From positions 1 to 59,186 of the forward strand of contig NZ_MVQB01000010.1 in NCBI RefSeq assembly GCF_002067035.1: a stretch of 59,186 nucleotides of DNA. Direction: 5' to 3'. Below are positions 1 to 7,287 of this stretch, in pieces. The DNA comes from Methanoregula sp. PtaB.Bin085. GTDB taxonomy: Archaea > Halobacteriota > Methanomicrobia > Methanomicrobiales > Methanospirillaceae. Within the stretch, counting starts at the first letter, position 1. Each line of letters starts with the position of its first letter. The notes under the pieces are model-generated. The model saw nothing but the letters and a program-made list of their open reading frames with translations. It was not told where the DNA came from and ran no database searches. A program made the position numbers and the translations under genes.

Positions 1-157
1 GCATATTCGGCGCCCGCCGACTATTTAGATCTTACTGTTCTCTCAGCCCGAGCTAAAAATTAGTGAAGTACTGAATCTAGTGGATTGCATTCACCACAGC
101 CCGTGTGCCAATTCAAAATGTAATATTTAAGACAGATAGTTTGCATATAAAAAAAAC
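1..157. other. AT-rich non-coding left edge
   Basis: No coding frame is supported here. An AT-rich TATA-like stretch lies at about 119-130 and another at 139-150, just before the lipoprotein gene at 158, so this is probably its promoter. The base composition matches the AT-rich island that runs to the tRNA-Asp gene, and its left end lies outside the window. Confidence 0.4.
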
Positions 158-970
158 ATGGAGACTAGAATCAGTTATCAAACTTTTATATTTTTGATGA
201 TGATAATTAGTTCCTTTTCTGGATGTATTGGCGATACTGATACACAAACAACGACATCAACACCAAAATATCAGCAAGGCGACATTGTTTCAATTAATAG
301 CACAGAGAAAGTGGGATTTGCCATCTTAAAATACAATACGGTTAATGATACATATCTTTCGAGAACGATTATTCAATTTCAGAACCACTCATGGGGTTTC
401 TATAATCCGGATGATCTCCCAAAAGAATATGATCGGAAGGTTATTGAAGAAACACTCCCGTATAAATGTCTCCATTTAACAGATCTTAATAAAATCCCGT
501 CATTCAAGACTGCTTTTGCGGTAGTACCTGTGACAGAAATGAACGTTAGGAAAATTATTTCTAAAAATATTGACACAAATACTGAATTAAAAAATGTCGA
601 AGTAGTAGGAAGTACAGTAAGAATTCAACAATATATTCCGACCTTTTGGGATGAAGCCACTCTTTTTTCTTCTTCACTTAAGGCTGACACAAAACTGATG
701 GAAATATTATTTGAAAATCCGAGTGTCGAGAAATGTAATTTTGAGACGTCTATTGATTTAACGGATGAATACGGAAATAAAGTAAATAAAATTGTTTTAA
801 ATATCACTGTTAATCGAGCAACACATGAAAAAATAAATTATGACAATTTCAATACCGACAACCTTTGGAATATCGCTGATTCTCATTGGAGACATCCGGC
901 GATTTCACGAGGATTGGGTTTAAGCAATTCGGAGATTATTGCAGAACAAATCCTTAATGGGCAACAATGA
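158..970 (+). CDS. Hypothetical lipoprotein
   Basis: A 270-residue protein with a short basic N-terminus, a hydrophobic segment (residues about 9-20) and a lipobox-like FSGC ending at Cys22, followed by a Thr/Ser-rich linker. It is therefore probably exported and lipid-anchored on the outside of the membrane. The rest has no motif that I recognise. The gene is strongly AT-rich, unlike the GC-rich core genes beyond 4.7 kb, and belongs to the acquired island at the tRNA-Asp gene. An ATG start preceded by TATA-like sequence about 30 bases upstream fits a short or absent leader. Function unknown. Confidence 0.7.
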   Translation: METRISYQTFIFLMMIISSFSGCIGDTDTQTTTSTPKYQQGDIVSINSTEKVGFAILKYNTVNDTYLSRTIIQFQNHSWGFYNPDDLPKEYDRKVIEETLPYKCLHLTDLNKIPSFKTAFAVVPVTEMNVRKIISKNIDTNTELKNVEVVGSTVRIQQYIPTFWDEATLFSSSLKADTKLMEILFENPSVEKCNFETSIDLTDEYGNKVNKIVLNITVNRATHEKINYDNFNTDNLWNIADSHWRHPAISRGLGLSNSEIIAEQILNGQQ

Positions 971-1219
971 TCTGAATAATTATTTCTTCATGATAAAAAA
1001 ATAATTGTTGCCCTGTGAGGGACACGTAGTAGTTACATCTTTTTTAATTCACATGTCGATTGCACTAGAGGCACTGGACATCATACGCGTCTGTGGTGAA
1101 GGACCAACCAATACTTGTTTTCTGTCTTTTACGACGATACAAAGTAAAAGCCTTTATAATATATTATAGAGAGAATGCAATAAAAATCAACTTGTACGAC
1201 GTACGATGACTGAAAACGA
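971..1219. other. AT-rich intergenic stretch
   Basis: No gene is supported. The stretch has an AT-rich inverted repeat just after the lipoprotein stop (about 977-1005), which may act as a terminator, and a TATA-rich segment near 1153-1170. It separates the plus-strand lipoprotein from the convergent helicase gene. Confidence 0.3.
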
Positions 1220-3067
1220 TTATACGGACTTCTTTCCGATAACGAAGGCAGTATTGACTTGCTTTCCGTTATTCTCCACATACCGAGATTCTGTCTTATA
1301 AATCTCTTTAATAAATTTCTTTATCCCCTCAACATCATAGATTTTAATTCTCTCGTGCAAGTCAGTAGCAATCACTTGAAGAGGAAGTGGCTCATCAGGA
1401 TTGTCTTTAATCAACTTATCTATATTATCTTCAATAAACCGCTTTATTAGGGGTTTTAGTGCTGCTTGACTTGCTCTTCTATATGCATCGAAGAAAGGTG
1501 TCTTTCCTTTCTTTTTCCCTTGAACTATTGGGATTTCAGGTCTGATATTAGTCTTGATAACTGTACTACCATTTTGCTCTTTACACTCTTTGGCGATATC
1601 TATACTAGTGAAAACAATCACGATCTTAACAGCATTCGGAAAATCGGGACTATCACGAAGATTTCTACCAATCATCTGCACGAGATTAATTTTTGCCTCA
1701 TGATCTGCGATTTTTCGAGGAACGTATGACAGAAATCCGTTCGGATTCTTTTCCCTCTCTTTCTTAATTTGCGCTTTAGTTTTCCAATGTGGCTCGAATG
1801 CAGGATGTAAGAAGTATTCTTGAGGATAGTATGGTGTGCCAAGAAGAAGTGAGATTGGATAATCTCTGTAATCGTTTGTACCACGAGTGTTAGATCCAAA
1901 ATAGATTTCCGATGCAGTCTCTACACCAGAGAATACACTTTGTTTTCCCCATTCTTTTAGAACATCAGAATGTCCAAAAACGAGTAATTTTTGTTCTGTT
2001 GCAGACAATGTTGGTTTAATAACTTTTGTGATTTCTTTTACATCACCCTGCATTCTTCTTGATTTTTTAACGGTATCCTTTGTTGTAGCACTATCCATAA
2101 TCTGAAAAACAACATATTTTTTTGATTCCTCAACAGTTGCTTTGAGAGTTTTGTAATCACCCAATTGCTTTATACAATATTCATCTTTGATGCCAGGTGT
2201 GGCATTGAGATAACACACTCTAATAGGCTTGAATTTCGATGATTCATCGGAGACGATTTTGAGTCTGTTAAAATCTGAATAGAAGTGGAGACTCCCATTA
2301 GTATTTACAGCAAGAATCAAACGAGATAGAAATGCAAGACCCTTGTGACTAGGTAAAACAGAAGTCCCTGTGTTATCTGTCAAGAATTGTTGTAACTCTC
2401 GTTTTAATTGACCATCATTTAAGGTTATGAAAGTGATTATTTCGATCTCGTTATCTTTCGTATAGTCTTTCAGCATCAAAGCCAATTCGTGAAGTTTCTG
2501 TGCTCGTGTTCCTTGTTTTTGTAAGTGCAGAATTAGTGAATCTAAATCATAAGATGTAATTTCACTTTCTGGCATCACGACTGAACAGAGTGAGATGTCG
2601 TCAATTATTAGAACTGGATTTAGATCCTTAATTTCAGAATAGACCTTATTGAAGTTCTTCTCTGTTGAAAGAACACAAAACCCTTCTTTGGACTTGGAGA
2701 AGTCTGATAAATCACTTAATTGCTTTTGGTATTGACAATTCTCTGATTCCGGACATTTATCGCATTCATTTTTTGGGGGTGTCTTGTCGTTCCAGAGTTT
2801 TTTATATTTCCGAGAATGAATACACAAACCCTCTTGGGTCTTACCTTTGAAAATTAGGGTTGGCACATTTGCTTCAACCAACTGCGGATGATAATTATTC
2901 TCTAATCGCTCATAGGATTGCATCAGGACGATAACAGGTCTATTCTCCTTAACGACGTCTATTATGTAATTGAGGGCTGCTGTAGTCTTTCCACTACCTG
3001 TGAATCGCGTATCGAAGATGTTTTGTTCCGTGATGTCAGAATAGCGTATCTCGTCCCGTGTGCTCAC
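1220..3067 (-). CDS. XPD/DinG-like Fe-S superfamily 2 helicase
   Basis: A 615-residue helicase-like ATPase. Visible features: Walker A TGSGKTT at residues 23-29; four cysteines (82, 102, 105, 111) between Walker A and Walker B, spaced as in the 4Fe-4S domain of XPD/DinG helicases; Walker B IIDD at 154-157 in place of the usual DEAH; and a C-terminal motif VI, QMIGRNLRD, near residue 480. The family unwinds DNA with ATP. The substrate here is unknown. The gene lies 68 bases downstream of a DUF3800 gene on the same strand, in an AT-rich island at a tRNA gene, a context typical of defence genes. The GTG start is the first canonical start, although the frame is open for 24 codons upstream. The motif reading is mine; no alignment was run. 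Confidence 0.72.
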   Translation of the reverse strand: MSTRDEIRYSDITEQNIFDTRFTGSGKTTAALNYIIDVVKENRPVIVLMQSYERLENNYHPQLVEANVPTLIFKGKTQEGLCIHSRKYKKLWNDKTPPKNECDKCPESENCQYQKQLSDLSDFSKSKEGFCVLSTEKNFNKVYSEIKDLNPVLIIDDISLCSVVMPESEITSYDLDSLILHLQKQGTRAQKLHELALMLKDYTKDNEIEIITFITLNDGQLKRELQQFLTDNTGTSVLPSHKGLAFLSRLILAVNTNGSLHFYSDFNRLKIVSDESSKFKPIRVCYLNATPGIKDEYCIKQLGDYKTLKATVEESKKYVVFQIMDSATTKDTVKKSRRMQGDVKEITKVIKPTLSATEQKLLVFGHSDVLKEWGKQSVFSGVETASEIYFGSNTRGTNDYRDYPISLLLGTPYYPQEYFLHPAFEPHWKTKAQIKKEREKNPNGFLSYVPRKIADHEAKINLVQMIGRNLRDSPDFPNAVKIVIVFTSIDIAKECKEQNGSTVIKTNIRPEIPIVQGKKKGKTPFFDAYRRASQAALKPLIKRFIEDNIDKLIKDNPDEPLPLQVIATDLHERIKIYDVEGIKKFIKEIYKTESRYVENNGKQVNTAFVIGKKSV

Positions 3068-3135
3068 AATATCACGCTGATTTAGAAAGGTGAGTATGGA
3101 AAGTAATTCAGGATTCCGTTTTTCCTTTGAGATTC

Positions 3136-3972
3136 CTAATCAACCTGAAAGGTAGTAGTAAAAAATTGTCTTACTTCGAGATTTGTTGGTATTGTTATAA
3201 TACCACAACCCATTATTCCACCTCTTGGGCAGGTACGAATAAGTGGCCTAACATGCTCATTGAACAACTGTGAACCAAATCGACGTCTCTGAAGGTAACC
3301 CAACGTCGCTCCTGCGATATAATCAGCAAATTGGATTCCACTACTATGATGAGATAATTCAAAATGAAGGCAATCTTTAATCACAAAATATCGTTCGATT
3401 AAGTCACCGTTTAAGTAAAGTTCATTGTAGGCATCGGTCAGTAATTTATTAATTTCACGAGAAACAGGATCCATGAAAATCAAACATAGGTTCTGGTTCG
3501 TATATGGATCTCTATCGGTCTGTAAATCCATCTGGATTCGTTGCATTAAATCTTGGATATGCATTTTATAGAGATTGATTTCACCAATTCGCCCAATTGC
3601 ATCATTTTTAGATATGGTTATGATAATATTCGCGTATGGTAACGCATCGAGGATCCTAAAAGAATCCAAAATAAACTGCTCAATATGGTCAATGGGATAA
3701 TCCTGAAAAGGAGTTAGTCTCGTTGCAAGTTGCCTTGTTGGTTCTCTTTGGTAACGGTAAAGAGTCCAGATGTCTGCATATTTAATTTCTGTTTCATGGG
3801 GTATCTGATATTCCTCTTTTAATTCTTTAAAACAGTTATCAAGAAAAAACCATGATTCCCCATCAATGATTAAAGTAGATCTTAGGTAATACGGGTTGCG
3901 TTGGTTATATTCGTCAGTTCGATATTGTCGATATTGTCCACTCTCATCACTGAATGCGAAATATATCCCCAT
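3136..3972 (-). CDS. DUF3800 family protein (RNase H-like fold)
   Basis: A 278-residue protein with the DUF3800 hallmarks: an N-terminal FSDESG (acidic pair at about residues 9-10), a central FMDP acidic site, and the C-terminal SGIQFADYIAG signature. These acidic positions suggest a metal-dependent nuclease-like active site, as proposed for the family, though activity is unproven. An ATG directly follows the GTG of a one-codon-longer frame; I chose ATG because the family N-terminus begins close to the DES motif. It is first in a two-gene unit with the helicase downstream. It diverges from the small gene at 4091 across a promoter with a 24-bp near-palindrome. It is AT-rich, a sign of transfer. 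Confidence 0.8.
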   Translation of the reverse strand: MGIYFAFSDESGQYRQYRTDEYNQRNPYYLRSTLIIDGESWFFLDNCFKELKEEYQIPHETEIKYADIWTLYRYQREPTRQLATRLTPFQDYPIDHIEQFILDSFRILDALPYANIIITISKNDAIGRIGEINLYKMHIQDLMQRIQMDLQTDRDPYTNQNLCLIFMDPVSREINKLLTDAYNELYLNGDLIERYFVIKDCLHFELSHHSSGIQFADYIAGATLGYLQRRRFGSQLFNEHVRPLIRTCPRGGIMGCGIITIPTNLEVRQFFTTTFQVD

Positions 3973-4051
3973 CACTGGTGTGTTGAAAGTAAACTGAAAT
4001 AATTGTTATCAAATTTTTATTTTACAATTTTCATTATTTGCCACACAAATT

Positions 4052-4075
4052 GTTATATAACTTAAGTTACATAAC
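4052..4075. promoter_or_regulatory. Near-perfect palindrome over a TATA box in a divergent promoter
   Basis: Two 12-base arms (GTTATATAACTT and AAGTTACATAAC) are complementary at 11 of 12 positions and meet at CTTAAG. The left arm contains a TATA box about 30 bases before the gene at 4091. The position between divergent genes suggests an operator for a dimeric regulator controlling the helicase/DUF3800 pair, the small gene, or both. That role is inferred. Confidence 0.55.
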
Positions 4076-4090
4076 ATTATACAACCAAAG

Positions 4091-4468
4091 GTGAGGCTCG
4101 TGAAGTTAGTAGGCAGATCGAAAATCGGCAAGGTTACTCCAAAGCCGAATATTACCTATCCATTTGCTCGTTTACCTCAAGAATGTGAAAATGTGATAGG
4201 TCATAATGTTGGAATTTATGAGACAGAACATGAGGGCAAGCGCGCGATATTACTCGTAATGGATGATGAAACAACATTACCCACTAAAGTTATACAATCA
4301 AGTGATACAACCAATACTGAAAAGCGCCTATCTGAACTTGAAAACGATATCAAAGAGTTAAAACAGGCAATTCTGAATAAATCTCCTCAAACCGTTGAGG
4401 AAACAGTAAAAGATTTACGCCCAGGTCGGAATTCGAATCCGAGTCGATTGCGTGACAGGCAATCATGA
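4091..4468 (+). CDS. Small protein with coiled-coil tail, running into tRNA-Asp
   Basis: A 125-residue protein, not recognised. Residues about 1-70 look globular (short beta-prone segments such as RAILLVMDDET). Residues 78-92 (RLSELENDIKELKQA) form a predicted coiled coil, often a dimerisation or toxin/antitoxin-type feature. The last 16 or so residues (RPGRNSNPSRLRDRQS) are encoded by the antisense of the tRNA-Asp gene, so the natural C-terminus may have been lost or altered when an element integrated at the tRNA 3' end. GTG start at 4091; another GTG at 4100 is possible. It diverges from DUF3800 across a palindromic promoter and could be an autoregulator, which is a guess. Confidence 0.55.
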   Translation: MRLVKLVGRSKIGKVTPKPNITYPFARLPQECENVIGHNVGIYETEHEGKRAILLVMDDETTLPTKVIQSSDTTNTEKRLSELENDIKELKQAILNKSPQTVEETVKDLRPGRNSNPSRLRDRQS

Positions 4469-4490
4469 TAGGCCACTACACTACCTGGGC
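4419..4490 (-). tRNA. tRNA-Asp (GTC)
   Basis: A 72-base cloverleaf on the minus strand: acceptor GCCCAGG paired with CCTGGGC, anticodon stem ATTGC/GCAAT enclosing loop CTGTCAC (anticodon GTC), and T-arm TCGGA-TTCGAAT-TCCGA. No intron. The 3' end faces the AT-rich island at 1-4418, the usual geometry for an element integrated at a tRNA 3' end. The plus-strand gene at 4091 overlaps it in antisense. Confidence 0.95.
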
Positions 4491-4504
4491 ATCTTTACAG
4501 TAAG

Positions 4505-4610
4505 TCCCGCCTCCCAGATTCGAACCGGGGACATCGCGGTAGCCGCGCAGTTACCTTGAACGGTAAACCAATCTACAGCCGCGCACTCTACCAGGCTGAG
4601 TTAAGGCGGG
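4505..4610 (-). tRNA. tRNA-Tyr (GTA) with intron
   Basis: Minus strand. Acceptor CCCGCCT pairs with AGGCGGG (discriminator A at 4505); T-arm CCCGG-TTCGAAT-CTGGG; anticodon stem CGCGG/CCGCG with anticodon GTA. A 32-base insertion (about 4541-4572) sits between positions 37 and 38, the standard archaeal intron site, and would be removed by the splicing endonuclease. It lies 14 bases upstream of tRNA-Asp and may be co-transcribed with it. Confidence 0.93.
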
Positions 4611-4710
4611 GCACTGCCTTATAGTGTAGGGGTAAATCAGTATTAAACGTATCGTAGCATCGCCCCGTTTTCCGGGGTAAACCGGCGGAAAAATGGCTGG
4701 TGCAGCGATT

Positions 4711-4719
4711 GTTTATATG
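4711..4719 (+). promoter_or_regulatory. TATA box of leuA
   Basis: The sequence GTTTATATGG lies about 45 bases before the leuA start at 4759. Archaeal transcription starts about 25 bases after the TATA centre, giving a leader of roughly 20 bases. Confidence 0.45.
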
Positions 4720-4758
4720 GATCTCCTGCCCATTATGTTTGTATGACTGCTCGCAAGG

Positions 4759-6279
4759 ATGTTGCGGGGGATCGTCTTCTTCACCGATAGCGAAGCTCGT
4801 GAAGAAGTGACTGTTTTTGACACTACGCTCCGGGACGGAGAACAAACCCCGGGGATTGCATTCACCTTTGAACAGAAACTCCAGATCGCACGCCAGCTCT
4901 CCGACATCGGCGTCCATGCAATCGAGGCAGGGTTCCCTGCATCAAGCAAGGCCGAGAAGGAGACGGTGACCGCTATCAAAAAGCTCGGTCTTGAGTCAGT
5001 GATCTGCGGGCTTGCCCGCTCCACGAAGAACGATGTTGACACCTGCCTTGAGTGCGGTGTCGACATGGTCCATGTCTTCATCCCGACCTCGGATATCCAG
5101 CGGGAGAACACCATCAACAAGACGCGGAAGGAGGTGCTCGGGATCACGGCCGATATCGTCGGCCATGTCCGGAGGCACAAGGACCTCTGCATGTTCTCCG
5201 CCATGGATGCAACGCGGACGGACTGGGACTACCTCATCGAGGTGTTCCGGACCGCTGCCGATGCCGGGGCCACGATCATCAACGTGCCCGACACTGTCGG
5301 CGTTATCTCGCCGTCCGCGATGAAGATGCTCGTCAGGCGCATCAACAAAGAGGTGCGTTGCCCCATCGATGTGCACTGCCACAACGACTTCGGCCTTGCG
5401 GTGGCAAACACCATCGCTGCTGTCGAGGCCGGGGCATCGCAGGTGCAGGTGACCGTGAACGGCCTCGGGGAACGGGCCGGTAATGCCGACCTTGCCCAGA
5501 CCGTGATGATCATGGAGTCGATGTACCGGATCAAAACGGGGATCGAGAAGTCGCGCCTTGTCGAGACCTCTCGCCTCATCTCCCGGTTCAGCGGGATAAC
5601 CATCCCGCCCACCCAGCCCGTTGTCGGGGAGAATGTCTTCTCGCACGAGAGCGGCATCCACTCGCACGGGGTTATCAAGAACGCGGCCACCTTCGAGCCG
5701 GGCATCATGACCCCGGAGATGGTGGGTCACCGCCGCAGGCTTACCCTCGGCAAGCACGTGGGCCGGCACGCGGTGCGGCAGATGCTGACCGACGTTCACA
5801 TCGACCCGACCGACCAGCAGCTGGACGCCATCATCGAGAAGGTGAAGGCCATCGCCAGCCGGGGCAAGCGCGTGACAGACGCGGATCTCTACGAGATCGC
5901 AGAGACCGAGATGGGGATCGAGCTGGACAAGAAAGCGTTCGACCTCGTGGACATTGCCATCATGACCGGCAATCACGCCATCCCGACGGCAAGCGTCCGG
6001 GCAAAGGTGAACGGGAAGGAGCATGTCTTCTCTGCGGTCGGCAACGGCCCCGTGGACGCAGCCCTCAAGGCCATCCTCGGGATCACACCCTCGAAACTCC
6101 AATTAAAGGAGTTCAACATCGAGGCTATCTCCGGCGGCTCTGACGCGATGTGCCACGTCACCATCGCGGTGGAGGACGAGCACGGCAGGATCTTCGATGC
6201 GGCCGGCAGCGGGGATGACATCGTGTTGTCCTCAGTCGAGGCCATGGTCAATGCCGTGAACCTGATCAACCGGGCGTAA
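4759..6279 (+). CDS. leuA: 2-isopropylmalate synthase (or citramalate synthase)
   Basis: A 506-residue member of the LeuA/CimA/homocitrate synthase family, which condenses acetyl-CoA with a 2-oxoacid at the start of leucine (or isoleucine) synthesis. The N-terminal TIM barrel begins with FDTTLRDGEQTPG (metal- and substrate-binding), followed by DVHCHNDFG (metal-binding His pair) and NGLGERAGNADL. The C-terminal third contains a LeuA-type allosteric domain (SGGSDAMCHVTI...). Motifs alone do not separate LeuA from CimA, and no other leu or ilv gene is nearby. ATG at 4759 is the first usable start in frame. Monocistronic; a family A palindromic repeat follows it. Confidence 0.85.
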   Translation: MLRGIVFFTDSEAREEVTVFDTTLRDGEQTPGIAFTFEQKLQIARQLSDIGVHAIEAGFPASSKAEKETVTAIKKLGLESVICGLARSTKNDVDTCLECGVDMVHVFIPTSDIQRENTINKTRKEVLGITADIVGHVRRHKDLCMFSAMDATRTDWDYLIEVFRTAADAGATIINVPDTVGVISPSAMKMLVRRINKEVRCPIDVHCHNDFGLAVANTIAAVEAGASQVQVTVNGLGERAGNADLAQTVMIMESMYRIKTGIEKSRLVETSRLISRFSGITIPPTQPVVGENVFSHESGIHSHGVIKNAATFEPGIMTPEMVGHRRRLTLGKHVGRHAVRQMLTDVHIDPTDQQLDAIIEKVKAIASRGKRVTDADLYEIAETEMGIELDKKAFDLVDIAIMTGNHAIPTASVRAKVNGKEHVFSAVGNGPVDAALKAILGITPSKLQLKEFNIEAISGGSDAMCHVTIAVEDEHGRIFDAAGSGDDIVLSSVEAMVNAVNLINRA

Positions 6280-6326
6280 AAAATATCACCTTTTTCTGAC
6301 GGTATGATGGGTTTCAGATTCGTATA

Positions 6327-6400
6327 ATGGGGATGATTCCCCATACCCCCGATGTGATAACCGGCTGCTGCCCCCGCGGGGGCGCTCCCGCGGCGGCTTC
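6327..6400 (+). repeat. Dispersed palindromic repeat, family A copy 1
   Basis: Two hairpins in series: GGGGATGATTCCCC followed by CATACCCCCG, then after about 17 bases a GC-rich imperfect palindrome, CTGCCCCCGCGGGGGCG and CTCCCGCGGCGGC. The same layout recurs at 23454-23530 and, inverted, at 14170-14246. It lies downstream of leuA and of the convergent HD gene, so it could also act as a bidirectional terminator. Confidence 0.75.
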
Positions 6401-6508
6401 ATGTACCGGTTTTGTAAAGAAGTAATTTCCCCGCCATGCCGCGGAGCGATCCTGAGGCGGGGGACCATCATAATGGAGGGTCACCAATAAAAAACTGAAA
6501 TGATTATT

Positions 6509-7105
6509 TCACAACCTCTTCAGATTCGAGTTCCGGATCTCGACAAGAATCCCAAGCGCCTCATCATACCCGTACTTCCCTGCCCGCTTCGACAGTTTCC
6601 CGATGACCTCATCGGTCGAGGCAAGGTAGCGCTTCGTGAATCCCCCGTTTCGGTCCGCGGAGTCAAGAAGGTTATCGATCCGGTCGCAGAGCTTAACGAG
6701 CGTTGCTTCTGGGGGTGCATCGAGGATCCGGTCGAGGCTGTCAGAGAGCCGGTCGGATTTCCCCGCAATGGTGTTCTTCTTGGTGAGTGCTGCGACTATC
6801 GCAGCAATATCACGACGCTCGCGGGCCGGCAGCGGCAGGCTTTCGATGAGTTCGTCGGTCTTCACGATCCATTCCGGCGAACAGTCCTCGTACACATCGT
6901 GAAGCCACGCGGAGATAATGGCGACATGGGACCCGTTGAAGGTTCCGACAAGGCCCGCGACGCGTGCCGGGTGAGTGATGTACGGAGTCTTCCGGTCCTT
7001 CCTGAACTGCCCTTTGTGGGCGCGGGATGCGTGGTCGGCGGCGGACTTGATCACAAGGAGGCGGTGGGCCGGTCGCTCCGTGAGGAAGTCCGCCAGGTGA
7101 TCCAT
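6509..7105 (-). CDS. HD-domain phosphohydrolase (SpoT-like fold)
   Basis: A 198-residue single-domain HD protein. Metal ligands are visible as THPARVA (His), WLHDVYED (HD pair plus acidic residues) and KLCDRIDN (Asp), the pattern of RelA/SpoT-type (p)ppGpp hydrolases and their stand-alone relatives. No synthetase or regulatory domain is present. The substrate in archaea is unknown, so a ppGpp role is only suggested by family. The ATG at 7105 is preceded by AAGGTT at suitable spacing, which I prefer to a TTG six codons upstream. It stands alone between convergent leuA and the sugar dehydrogenase. Confidence 0.8.
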   Translation of the reverse strand: MDHLADFLTERPAHRLLVIKSAADHASRAHKGQFRKDRKTPYITHPARVAGLVGTFNGSHVAIISAWLHDVYEDCSPEWIVKTDELIESLPLPARERRDIAAIVAALTKKNTIAGKSDRLSDSLDRILDAPPEATLVKLCDRIDNLLDSADRNGGFTKRYLASTDEVIGKLSKRAGKYGYDEALGILVEIRNSNLKRL

Positions 7106-7287
7106 GCAGAACCTTGACTGCAAAATCCTATGAGGTTTTTGATCTGTTCACCGGATAACCGTTGCCCGGCATATCCCGGGAAAGGATGATCCTGCGGGTA
7201 TTATCGATACGTTTCCTCCATTCCATGGTTTGCAGGCATACCTTCTTGAACCTGTCCGGATAATTCCCACACAACAGGTGGTCATAC

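Noticed and set aside
1072-1219. Possible small RNA before the helicase, from the TATA-rich stretch near 1153
   Set aside because: No conserved structure or terminator could be shown; kept only as an intergenic note.
4996-6102. Long minus-strand open frame opposite leuA
   Set aside because: GC-rich shadow of leuA; no motif, no ribosome binding site, and composition typical of the antisense frame.
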